A program made the position numbers and the translations under genes. The notes beneath the pieces were generated by a model. That model had not been told where the DNA came from. It did no database searches and saw only the letters and a program-made list of their open reading frames with translations. Positions 1-6,044 of a DNA stretch of 6,804 nt are shown piece by piece. Source of the stretch: CAZNDN01 sp964571815 (GTDB lineage Bacteria; Fibrobacterota; Chitinivibrionia; Chitinivibrionales; WJKA01); the NCBI GenBank assembly GCA_964571815.1, contig CAZNDN010000182.1, positions 1-6,804 of the forward strand, given 5' to 3'. The number at the start of each line of letters is the position of its first letter. Positions within the stretch are counted from its first letter, which is position 1.

Positions 1-708
1 TTCACCGAGCGAGCCCGTGTACTCCATTCCCGCAAACAGGCTCCCGGTTTTGTCGTACGGAAGAACGATATCCGAACGGGTGCCGTAGTACAGGGCCAGG
101 CTCTGGGTCTCGGCGAAAGTAAACTCTGTTGCGGCGGCGATATCGGCGGCATTGCTCAGTGATGCCGGTTCGCTGCCGGCTACCTCTATGACTTCGGTGC
201 TCAGACTCCTTACCTGGTAGGTGGCCGGTTCATCGGCCGGGTCCGCCACTCCGACAAGAACAGTCTGTGTCAGCCGCGAACCGCCGAATGAAAAGGAGAC
301 TCCCCGGGTGAAGCGCTCGGGGGTGATCATGCTGAGCCGTTTGTAGAAGTAGTAGTCGAATGAGCCGTACTGGTACACCAGATCGCCGATTGTGAGTGTG
401 CCGGCGCCGGTCTGCCACGTCAGGTCGAGTCCGTCGAACAACACTTCGGCCCACCGATTCCCCGGTCGTCCTCCGCCGGCCGGAATCGAACCCGCAAGCA
501 CGGTCGCGTAGACATTCACCGATACCGCTTCGCTCCAGGCAAGCTTTGTACCGAGATCCAGCTCCTGGTTGGTGAAAAGGTTGCCGTCGGCATCGCCCCA
601 TACATCGGCGTCCAGATACCCCCCGAATGAAACCTCCGCCCCGGCTTCGGCGTGACGGGTGGACAGTGCGAGCGTGAGAAGGATGAAACAGCAGCTCTGC
701 AAGCGCAT
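1..708 (-). CDS. Exported porin-like beta-barrel protein, C-terminus beyond window edge
   Basis: An uninterrupted minus-strand frame of 236 codons starts at ATG 706-708 and runs off the window at position 1. The start is supported by AAAGGAG with a 6-nt spacer. Residues 1-22 look like a Sec signal peptide: R2, a hydrophobic core FILLTLAL, and a probable AEA cleavage site. The mature part opens with SFGGYLDADVWGD and continues with alternating polar and hydrophobic segments rich in aromatic residues and glycine, such as GDLVYQYGSFDYYFYKRL around 108-125. This is typical of outer-membrane beta-barrels. C6 and C7 lie before the hydrophobic core, so they do not form a lipobox. I infer an outer-membrane porin-like protein but cannot name the family or substrate. 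The last barrel strands, which would carry the terminal aromatic residue, lie outside the window. No partner gene is visible on this side. Confidence 0.8.
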   Translation of the reverse strand, partial: MRLQSCCFILLTLALSTRHAEAGAEVSFGGYLDADVWGDADGNLFTNQELDLGTKLAWSEAVSVNVYATVLAGSIPAGGGRPGNRWAEVLFDGLDLTWQTGAGTLTIGDLVYQYGSFDYYFYKRLSMITPERFTRGVSFSFGGSRLTQTVLVGVADPADEPATYQVRSLSTEVIEVAGSEPASLSNAADIAAATEFTFAETQSLALYYGTRSDIVLPYDKTGSLFAGMEYTGSLGE

Positions 709-714
709 CGCCGT

Positions 715-721
715 CTCCTTT
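715..721 (-). promoter_or_regulatory. Shine-Dalgarno site of the porin-like gene
   Basis: Reads AAAGGAG on the minus strand, with a 6-nt spacer to ATG 708. It fixes the start of a gene that is truncated at the other end. Confidence 0.8.
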
Positions 722-745
722 CGTTAAGGTTGTGTCTCGTGATGC

Positions 746-770
746 GGTTCCGTGTTTGGTGAAACGGACC
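746..770. other. Imperfect hairpin in the leader of the porin-like gene
   Basis: Arms 746-756 and 762-770 pair over about 9 base pairs with two single-base bulges (T748 and G754) and a 5-nt loop at 757-761. It lies about 38 nt upstream of the start codon at 708, so it would sit in the mRNA leader if transcription starts further upstream. There is no T-tract. Function unknown; a chance structure is possible. Confidence 0.35.
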
Positions 771-875
771 ATGCAAGGGGCGTGCCAGGGTGTGGTGAAA
801 GCGGGACAACCTGCCCCGGCCCCTTTATTCCTCAGTATGGAGGCTGCCGGGAGGGGGCTCCGGGCTGGAGAGAGG

Positions 876-917
876 AACGGAAATGTGGCGCCCCGGGGGG
901 CGTGGTACATTTCCGTT
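876..917. terminator. Large hairpin with perfect 11-bp arms; possible trmO transcription end
   Basis: AACGGAAATGT at 876-886 is the exact reverse complement of ACATTTCCGTT at 907-917. Inside it, CGCCC (889-893) pairs with GGGCG (898-902) around a CGGG loop, giving a two-storey hairpin with a small 2x4 internal loop. It begins 51 nt after the trmO stop codon on the minus strand. The bases that follow on that strand are pyrimidine-rich (CCTCTCTCC) but are not a T-tract, so a textbook intrinsic terminator is not shown. A termination or 3'-end stabilising role is inferred. A protein-binding palindrome upstream of the porin-like gene is an alternative. Confidence 0.45.
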
Positions 918-968
918 GCGGGCCTGTGACGGGTTGCGGGTGGTGAAGTCGAGAGACGATTGCGTCTC

Positions 969-1430
969 CTACTCGCGTTCCCGCGGCCCGGGCCGCCACG
1001 GCATCCCTTCCACCCAGCCGTTTGCGGCAGTGTCGATCCTGTCGAATCGGGGGATAGAGGGCTCGATATGCAGCAGCGGGGTCCGGTCGAGCATGTCGAC
1101 CCCCTCTACCACGAGCCGCCCGGCCGTGCGCTCGACAGGACGCACGATCGACAGACCGAGCGGGTTGGGGCGGCACGGATGTCGGGTGGCGAAGACACCG
1201 TGGGGCTGGTCGTCGAGAAAAGGCGGCCGGATCAGGTGGACCTCGCCGGCCCGGTCGAACAGGTAGAGCAGGATCGGATGAGAGAACGTTTCAATGTCTT
1301 TCAACCCCTCGGCGTACGCTTCGTCCAGCTCAACGGTTCCGACCGATTCCCGGGCGTACACCGGTTGAACAGGGCATTCCTCGCTGGAGGAAAACGGCGT
1401 GTGAATCGTTCCTGTGCGATTGAAAAGCAT
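969..1430 (-). CDS. trmO: TrmO/TsaA-like tRNA (t6A37) N6-methyltransferase, divergent
   Basis: A 153-residue protein. The TrmO family uses S-adenosylmethionine to methylate N6-threonylcarbamoyl-adenosine at position 37 of tRNAs reading ACY codons. Family features are clear: an N-terminal GTIHTPF segment (7-13), GTVELDEAYAEGLKDIETFSH (31-51), and the hallmark GVFATRHPCRPNPLGLS at 78-94. The length matches the short single-domain form, which lacks the C-terminal extension of the E. coli protein. The start is ATG 1430, preceded by AAGGGA with a 6-nt spacer. The open frame continues upstream, but that part is Pro/Arg-rich and lacks family similarity. The usual DGTPVLDIKPY motif reads DRTPLLHIEPS at 115-125, so G, D, K and Y are all replaced and activity or specificity may differ. 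It is divergent from gnd. Confidence 0.85.
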   Translation of the reverse strand: MLFNRTGTIHTPFSSSEECPVQPVYARESVGTVELDEAYAEGLKDIETFSHPILLYLFDRAGEVHLIRPPFLDDQPHGVFATRHPCRPNPLGLSIVRPVERTAGRLVVEGVDMLDRTPLLHIEPSIPRFDRIDTAANGWVEGMPWRPGPRERE

Positions 1431-1436
1431 TGTTGA

Positions 1437-1442
1437 TCCCTT
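1437..1442 (-). promoter_or_regulatory. Shine-Dalgarno site deciding the trmO start
   Basis: AAGGGA on the minus strand, with a 6-nt spacer to ATG 1430. It supports the short 153-residue product over the open extension reaching upstream to about 1709. Confidence 0.6.
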
Positions 1443-1532
1443 GTTGTGTTTGCGGGGAGCATGAGGAGGGAAGAAACTAACCGTTGGTATGGGCGAGAAG
1501 GTGCCGGGGGGCCGGCGCGCGGGCGGATGCGG

Positions 1533-1558
1533 CCTCGGAAACGATGCGCTTTCCGGGG
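1533..1558. promoter_or_regulatory. Hairpin plus AT-rich tract in the gnd upstream region
   Basis: CCTCGGAAA (1533-1541) pairs with TTTCCGGGG (1550-1558) over 9 pairs, including one G-T wobble, with an 8-nt loop. It is followed directly by ATATATTTT (1559-1567). Read on the plus strand this resembles an attenuator-like hairpin with a U-rich tail. The same AT stretch contains TATATT (1560-1565), a 5-of-6 match to a bacterial -10 box, but I see no good -35 at the right distance. Either the promoter lies here with the inverted repeat as an operator, or transcription starts upstream and the hairpin acts in the leader. It is located in the 211-bp region between the divergent trmO and gnd genes. 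Confidence 0.4.
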
Positions 1559-1573
1559 ATATATTTTCCAACG

Positions 1574-1609
1574 ATGTTTTTGAATGGGGAATGTTTTTCC
1601 TGGAATGGG
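1574..1609 (+). repeat. Imperfect tandem duplication in the gnd leader
   Basis: ATGTTTTT occurs at 1574-1581 and again at 1591-1598. Each copy is followed by GAATGGG, at 1582-1588 and at 1603-1609. The copies differ by a short insertion (CCTG) in the second. It lies about 30-70 nt upstream of the gnd start codon. It could be a small slippage duplication or a pair of binding sites; nothing more can be said from sequence alone. Confidence 0.45.
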
Positions 1610-1629
1610 TACGTGTGAACAAGGGGGGG

Positions 1630-1635
1630 AGGAGG
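1630..1635 (+). promoter_or_regulatory. Shine-Dalgarno site of gnd
   Basis: AGGAGG inside a G-rich stretch, with a 6-nt spacer to ATG 1642. It decides the start against an in-frame upstream ATG at 1489 and a GTG at 1639, which is too close to the site. Confidence 0.85.
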
Positions 1636-1641
1636 TGTGTG

Positions 1642-3147
1642 ATGGAACGGTCGAATACCGATACGAAAACGCGGGCCGCGGGCGGAAGCGGGAACTGGGA
1701 AGGCGACATTGCGGTTATCGGCGTTGCGGTGATGGGTCAGAACCTGATTCTCAATATGAACGACAAGGGATTCAATGTTGTGGCGTTCAACCGCACGGTA
1801 AGCAAGGTAGATGATTTCCTCAACGCCGCCGGCGCCGGCAGGGAGGGAATCAGGGGCGCGCATTCGGTGGAGGAGATGGCGGGCATGCTGAAGCGGCCCC
1901 GGAAAGTGATGCTTATGGTGAAGGCCGGCCCGGCGGTCGACAAATTTATCGAGACCCTGCTTCCGCACCTGGAGGAGGGGGACGTGATCATCGACGGAGG
2001 AAATTCGCACTTCCCGGATACCATTCGCCGTACACGTTACCTTGAAGAGAAAGGGTTGCGGTATATCGGCGCCGGTGTATCGGGCGGAGAGGAAGGCGCG
2101 CGGCATGGACCCTCGATCATGCCCGGCGGCTCGCCGTCGGCGTGGCCCCTGGTCAAGGATATCTTCCAGGCGGTTGCCGCGAAGACCCCCGACGGTAAGC
2201 CGTGCTGCGACTGGGTGGGCGGTGACGGCGCCGGACACTACGTCAAGATGACCCACAACGGAATCGAGTACGGGGACATGCAGTTGATCTGTGAGGCGTA
2301 TCAGCTCATGAAGATGGGCCTTGGCATGGACGCCAAAGAGATGAGCGATACGTTTGCGGAGTGGAACAAGGGCGAGCTGGACAGCTATCTGATCGAGATA
2401 ACGGCCGACATCCTGAAAGTCGACGACACCGACGGCACGCCGCTGGTGGAGAAGATCCTGGACACGGCGGGCCAGAAGGGAACGGGCAAATGGACCGGTA
2501 TCAGCTCCCTGAATCTGGGTGTGCCGGTGACCCTTATTGCCGAGGCGGTCTACGCGCGCACGCTTTCGGCTATCAAGGAAGAGCGTGTGGCGGCTGCCCG
2601 TGTGCTGAAAGGGCCCGAAGGCGGTGTTACGGGAGACAAGGCACGGTTCGTTGAGGATATCCGGGGCGCACTGCTGGCTTCCAGGATCATCTCCTACACG
2701 CAGGGCTACATGCTCATGCGCGAAGCTGCGAAGGAGCATGGATGGAAGCTGGATTACGGTGCAATTGCCCTCATGTGGCGTGGGGGATGTATCATCCGGA
2801 GCGTATTCCTTGACAAGATCAAAGAGGCCTGCGACAGAGATCCCGACCGGAAGAGTCTGCTGCTGGACGACTATTTCGGCGGGTTGGTTCATTCTTGTCA
2901 GGACTCCTGGCGCCGGGTGGTGAGTACCGCGGTACAGATCGGTCTGCCGGTGCCGGCGCTGTCGACAGCGCTGGCCTTTTATGACGGTTACCGGGCGGAG
3001 CGGCTGCCGGCCAATCTGCTGCAGGCGCAGCGGGACTATTTCGGCGCGCATACCTACGAGCGGATCGACAAGCCGCGCGGAGAGTTTTTCCATACCAACT
3101 GGACCGGCAGGGGAGGTGATGTGGCTTCGTCGAGCTACACCGCGTGA
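1642..3147 (+). CDS. gnd: 6-phosphogluconate dehydrogenase, decarboxylating (EC 1.1.1.44)
   Basis: A cytosolic enzyme of the oxidative pentose phosphate pathway. It converts 6-phosphogluconate and NADP+ to ribulose 5-phosphate, CO2 and NADPH. The 501-residue product has the full family signature: Rossmann motif AVIGVAVMGQNL (24-35), N50-R51-T52 as expected for the NADP 2'-phosphate contact, and substrate loop VSGGEEGARHGPSIMPGG (146-163). By homology to the sheep enzyme, the catalytic pair is K202 and E209 in VKMTHNGIEYGDMQ. WRGGCIIRS (379-387) and the C-terminal LPANLLQAQRDYFGAHTYER (455-474, with R464 and H470) complete the active site. This is the long dimeric form, as in E. coli. It carries about 21 extra Gly/Thr/charged residues before the Rossmann strand. 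The start at ATG 1642 is set by a strong AGGAGG. Divergent from trmO and convergent with the receptor gene, so it appears monocistronic. Confidence 0.97.
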   Translation: MERSNTDTKTRAAGGSGNWEGDIAVIGVAVMGQNLILNMNDKGFNVVAFNRTVSKVDDFLNAAGAGREGIRGAHSVEEMAGMLKRPRKVMLMVKAGPAVDKFIETLLPHLEEGDVIIDGGNSHFPDTIRRTRYLEEKGLRYIGAGVSGGEEGARHGPSIMPGGSPSAWPLVKDIFQAVAAKTPDGKPCCDWVGGDGAGHYVKMTHNGIEYGDMQLICEAYQLMKMGLGMDAKEMSDTFAEWNKGELDSYLIEITADILKVDDTDGTPLVEKILDTAGQKGTGKWTGISSLNLGVPVTLIAEAVYARTLSAIKEERVAAARVLKGPEGGVTGDKARFVEDIRGALLASRIISYTQGYMLMREAAKEHGWKLDYGAIALMWRGGCIIRSVFLDKIKEACDRDPDRKSLLLDDYFGGLVHSCQDSWRRVVSTAVQIGLPVPALSTALAFYDGYRAERLPANLLQAQRDYFGAHTYERIDKPRGEFFHTNWTGRGGDVASSSYTA

Positions 3148-3157
3148 GAGGTGAGTT

Positions 3158-3223
3158 GCCGGTTTTGGTGTATCGATAGAACGTGATCGGCGCAGGCAAG
3201 AGGAGCGCCGGAAACCGGCCTCC
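3158..3223. terminator. Hairpin-forming convergent intergenic region, possible bidirectional terminator
   Basis: Between the convergent stops of gnd (3147) and the receptor (3249), GGAG-C-GCCGG (3202-3211) pairs with CCGGCCTCC (3215-3223). This gives a 9-bp stem with one bulged C and an AAA loop. In addition, GCCGGTTT (3158-3165) is the exact reverse complement of AAACCGGC (3212-3219), offering a competing long-range pairing across a 46-nt loop. There is no T-tract on either strand, so intrinsic termination is inferred from position and stem strength only. Confidence 0.4.
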
Positions 3224-3248
3224 GGACCCGCCGTTGGATGCCGGTCGC

Positions 3249-5342
3249 TCAGAATCCCACGCCCACTCGAACCCCTGCATCGAAAGCGAAATACTCCAGA
3301 ATCACCGGATGCCTCCGCAGGTTGTCATCCCAGTAGTACTCCCGGGTATTCTCCCAGGTCCCTTCGTAGTACCCCTGATCGAACAGGTCGAGGACATTGG
3401 AGAGATTGATATAGAAACCGAGTCCCTTGAGCATGCTCGAGGGGGGAATCGGCTGTTTCCACTGGAGTTTCAGGTCGATACGTTTGTAAAGCGGGACCCT
3501 TTGGATTTTCGGGGCGAAGGCGAGTTCGCCTCGTGTCGTGTTTAGGTCGCGCCAGGGGAGACCGGCGGTGGCAAGGGCAATCACGTACGCGTGAAAGGCG
3601 CCGTTTGCCGTGTGAAAATCCACGGCGAGCTTTGCCGACCAGGGCATGTCCCATTCGTACGCCTCCCCGCGACCGTCGCGTACTCTCTCCGAGGTACCGA
3701 TATTCTGCATGGCGCGAAGGTCCATGATGTCAAGAATACGGAGATCTTCTCTGAATCCGATACCCCGCGACAGCAGGGGGGTAGCGGCCGAGCGGTTCCA
3801 CCAGTTCTCATCGGGGCGCTCCGAGATTCGTGGACAGTGATCTTTCCACGAGACATACGGCTTCGCTTCAATTTCGACGCGCCGCGCCGGCCGGTACCGC
3901 AGGGAAGCGGACAGTGCGTAGGTGCGGATCACCTTACTTCGGTACGAAGAATCGGGCAGGCCGCGAATATCGGGAAGTGAGCTTCGGATCTCGGCATTCA
4001 TTTTCATGAGCAGCGTTTGATACGATGCCGTGAACCAGACTCCCGGATCGATCAGAACCGAACCATAGGGCATAACAACGCCCGTGAGGAGATCAACTCC
4101 CCGGGCGTAGCTGCGATCGGCACGTGACAGACCGGCGTGCACGGATGCATGCAGTTCCTCGGCGCCGGTCACCTTCCGGGAGTGCGTCCGTGTGCTCTGA
4201 CTATCGCTGTGGAGCACCTGCGAGAGGCTCTCCCAGCTCAGAGCTTCAACTTCGGCATCCAGTTTCAAACGTGCCGCCCGGAACCGGGCGTTGGTCAGGC
4301 CGCAGCTTACCACCGCATTGGTACGTGTCGTGCGCTTGTACGGAACGATCCATGCCAGACGTTTCCCTTCGTGGTACCGTTGGCGGGAGCCACCGGCCGC
4401 GAACTCCCACGTACGGTTCTTATCTTCGATTGCCGCCCGCAGGGAACCGACACCCCACGGCTGGACGGTACCGCCCGTTTGAAGTGACGGAAGATACCTG
4501 TCATAGGCGATGCGTCCGTACTGGTGAAGGGTTGTCCGCTCGAAGCGGTTGCGTCCTCTCAGCTCCATGTCGGCGCTCCAGCCGGGCACGCCGAAGCCGA
4601 ATTCCGCTCCGCCGCGTTTCCGCTGGTCCTTGCCGAAGCTCCTGACAGCGAAAAGATAAGGTGTTGCGTGTTTGAAGTCGAGCCGGTACTGATGTCCAGG
4701 CTGCTTCAGGGGCAGCGTAACACTCAGATCATGGTCTAATACGCCGATTCCGGCGACGGCGCCGAGTAGGCGCGTGGTGTCCTCGGTACCGTGCACTTCG
4801 GGCATGAGTCGAACAAGCCCCGCGGGGCAGTTGAGACACCGCCCGCCGATTCCCTCCGTGGTGATGTCGGTGTGCTTGATGTTCGCGGTTACGCCGGCGC
4901 CGCGGTCGTTGTAGTTGTAATCGGAGAAATGCGTGGGGGAAAACATGGGCACACCCGCGACGTGATAGCGATTGTCCCAGGGTCCCTGCCCGCGGATCAA
5001 GAGTGCGCCGCCGGCTTCAGGAACACGGTCCACTCCCGGGGCGGCAAGGAGAAACCTCTTGAAATCATCGGTCAACCCGGTCCGCTGCGTTTCATCGGCG
5101 ATTTCAAACAGGTCCGAGTCCCCTGAGCGCGATTCGATGACCACGAGCGTATCAAGCTCGCTTACGAGGGAGTCGCTCCCCACCGTGCTTCCGGGCAAAG
5201 AGGAAAGCACCATCAAAGCAATCGCCGTGCACCGGGCCACGACCGCACGCTCCAACCGTCTGCGCCGTGTGTCGGCGAGGGAAAGGGGCGCCCTTCTCAG
5301 TGACCGCGGGCTCGTTGCGGGTATTTGTATGCGAAACGACAT
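3249..5342 (-). CDS. TonB-dependent outer-membrane receptor, substrate unknown
   Basis: A 697-residue protein counted from ATG 5342. The family imports scarce ligands across the outer membrane using TonB energy. A signal-peptide core TAIALMVLSSLPGSTVG lies at 39-55. It is followed by a TonB box DTLVV (64-68), close in sequence and spacing to that of BtuB. A plug domain covers roughly 80-185: a LLAAPGVDRVP segment, LLIRGQGPWDNRYHVAGVPM (114-133), and the unusual CLNC pair at C169/C172. The rest is beta-barrel, with a receptor-like end: YKRIDLKLQW (620-629), GFYINLSNVLD (642-652) and a terminal VRVGVGF, whose final F fits BAM recognition. The start is uncertain. ATG 5342 has no Shine-Dalgarno site and gives a long Arg-rich n-region. 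GTG 5240, with GGAG 9 nt upstream, would give a compact signal peptide (663 residues). A TTG at 5426 is also open. The substrate cannot be read from sequence. Confidence 0.85.
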   Translation of the reverse strand: MSFRIQIPATSPRSLRRAPLSLADTRRRRLERAVVARCTAIALMVLSSLPGSTVGSDSLVSELDTLVVIESRSGDSDLFEIADETQRTGLTDDFKRFLLAAPGVDRVPEAGGALLIRGQGPWDNRYHVAGVPMFSPTHFSDYNYNDRGAGVTANIKHTDITTEGIGGRCLNCPAGLVRLMPEVHGTEDTTRLLGAVAGIGVLDHDLSVTLPLKQPGHQYRLDFKHATPYLFAVRSFGKDQRKRGGAEFGFGVPGWSADMELRGRNRFERTTLHQYGRIAYDRYLPSLQTGGTVQPWGVGSLRAAIEDKNRTWEFAAGGSRQRYHEGKRLAWIVPYKRTTRTNAVVSCGLTNARFRAARLKLDAEVEALSWESLSQVLHSDSQSTRTHSRKVTGAEELHASVHAGLSRADRSYARGVDLLTGVVMPYGSVLIDPGVWFTASYQTLLMKMNAEIRSSLPDIRGLPDSSYRSKVIRTYALSASLRYRPARRVEIEAKPYVSWKDHCPRISERPDENWWNRSAATPLLSRGIGFREDLRILDIMDLRAMQNIGTSERVRDGRGEAYEWDMPWSAKLAVDFHTANGAFHAYVIALATAGLPWRDLNTTRGELAFAPKIQRVPLYKRIDLKLQWKQPIPPSSMLKGLGFYINLSNVLDLFDQGYYEGTWENTREYYWDDNLRRHPVILEYFAFDAGVRVGVGF

Positions 5343-5380
5343 GAACGTAACAGCACTGTAGCCGGGGAAGCACAGGAAGA

Positions 5381-5408
5381 GGGGAGCAGGCCTCAGCCCC
5401 TGCTCCCC
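5381..5408. terminator. Perfect 10-bp GC-rich hairpin upstream of the receptor
   Basis: GGGGAGCAGG (5381-5390) and CCTGCTCCCC (5399-5408) are exact reverse complements around an 8-nt loop. It lies 38 nt upstream of the ATG at 5342 and 45 nt after the stop codon of the preceding gene. On the minus strand it is followed by TCTTCCTGTGCTT, pyrimidine-rich but without a solid T-tract. It may end or attenuate readthrough from the upstream two-gene operon, or shape the receptor mRNA leader. Confidence 0.5.
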
Positions 5409-5424
5409 GTGAACATTCCGAAAC

Positions 5425-5461
5425 AAAAAATACCTGCCGGAGCGCCGGAGATGCTATCTCC
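5425..5461 (-). terminator. Weak terminator candidate at the end of the small OMP gene
   Basis: Reading the minus strand, GGAGAT-AGC-ATCTCC (5461-5447) forms a 6-bp hairpin that includes the stop codon. The overlapping CCGG-CGCT-CCGG (5448-5437) forms an alternative 4-bp stem. A run of six T follows at 5430-5425, six bases after the second stem. The elements of an intrinsic terminator are present, but the stems are short and the spacing is imperfect. Confidence 0.3.
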
Positions 5462-6029
5462 TTCTGTTTGACAGCGCGTATCCCACGATGAACGAGACCC
5501 TGTGGTCGTCGGGGCGCGTGGTGAGCGCCAGGTTCAGGGGGATGTTGACGCCGTTGAAATTGAGGCTCTTGCCGACGGCCATTACCAGCGACGAGCCCAC
5601 GGGGTTGTCGAGGTCTCCGGTGAACGCGGCCATGGGTCCCATCCCGAACTCAAACCCTTTCGGCATGCGGATACCCATGACAAACGAGAGACTCGGAATG
5701 CACGTTCCGTACTCCACGCCGCCGATTAGCGGAATCAGTTCGATCACGAAGGCCGGACCCGTGTATTTCGGCTCCAGGAGCCACTCGAACTGCCACCCGA
5801 ACTGGCTGATCAGATTATCCACCCCGTTTTCATCGAGCCGCTTCTCCACCTTGTCACTTGTGGGAACCACGAAGCTCATTCCCATGCGGGGCCCCACCAG
5901 TTTCTGCATGGAAAGCCGGCCTTCATCAGCATCTTGATATGATTGCGCGGTCTGGGCCGGGATTGTCGCCGCACACATGCATACTGCCGTCCCGATTGTT
6001 GCCGTGATGTGACGTGAAAGCAAATTCAT
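5454..6029 (-). CDS. Small exported, probably outer-membrane protein of unknown function
   Basis: A 191-residue protein starting at ATG 6029, with AAAAGGAG and a 6-nt spacer. Residues 1 to about 25 form a plausible signal peptide (R6, H7, then a hydrophobic ATIGTAVCMCAATIPA stretch). The mature part has short alternating strands rich in Gly and aromatics: FGWQFEWLLEP (77-87), GPAFVIELIPLIGGVEYG (91-108), PSLSFVMGIRMPKGFEFGMG (112-131) and VSFIVGYALS (178-187). This suits a small barrel or an outer-membrane-associated fold. It resembles conserved hypothetical exported proteins I associate with FCB-type genomes, but I cannot name a family. It ends in three arginines rather than an aromatic residue, so insertion by the usual C-terminal BAM signal is not obvious. 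It starts 15 nt after the CsgG-like gene ends and is probably co-translated with it. Confidence 0.8.
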   Translation of the reverse strand: MNLLSRHITATIGTAVCMCAATIPAQTAQSYQDADEGRLSMQKLVGPRMGMSFVVPTSDKVEKRLDENGVDNLISQFGWQFEWLLEPKYTGPAFVIELIPLIGGVEYGTCIPSLSFVMGIRMPKGFEFGMGPMAAFTGDLDNPVGSSLVMAVGKSLNFNGVNIPLNLALTTRPDDHRVSFIVGYALSNRRR

Positions 6030-6035
6030 TGCAAA

Positions 6036-6043
6036 CTCCTTTT
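6036..6043 (-). promoter_or_regulatory. Shine-Dalgarno site of the small OMP gene
   Basis: AAAAGGAG on the minus strand, with a 6-nt spacer to ATG 6029. It sits immediately downstream of the TAA (6045-6047) of the preceding gene, which points to translational coupling in one transcript. Confidence 0.85.
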
Positions 6044-6044
6044 G

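Noticed and set aside
230..910. 226-codon minus-strand open frame overlapping the porin-like gene
   Set aside because: It is in another frame from the 1-708 gene, which has a signal peptide, a ribosome site and barrel-like sequence. The alternative product is Arg/Pro-rich and runs through the hairpin region.
960..1436. 158-codon plus-strand open frame opposite trmO
   Set aside because: Exactly covers the antisense of a recognised gene and shows no features of its own.
1489..1641. Upstream ATG at 1489 as the gnd start
   Set aside because: It would add 51 residues translated from the structured leader. No ribosome site precedes it, whereas ATG 1642 has AGGAGG at ideal spacing.
1431..1709. Upstream extension of trmO in the same frame
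   Set aside because: The added residues are Pro/Arg/Ser-rich, overlap the gnd start on the other strand and have no family similarity. ATG 1430 has its own ribosome site and matches the family's start.
1477..3093. 538-codon open frame antisense to gnd
   Set aside because: It lies almost wholly opposite a perfectly conserved gnd. It is a typical by-product of GC-rich codon use on the sense strand, and its product is Arg/His-rich with no recognisable domain, signal or ribosome site.
4124..4645. 173-codon plus-strand open frame inside the receptor gene
   Set aside because: Arg/Ser/Pro-rich shadow of the receptor reading frame with no domain features or ribosome site.
5350..5359. ACAGCACTGT palindrome as a LexA-type operator
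   Set aside because: The half-sites are in the wrong orientation and spacing for known LexA boxes, and a 10-bp palindrome is expected by chance.
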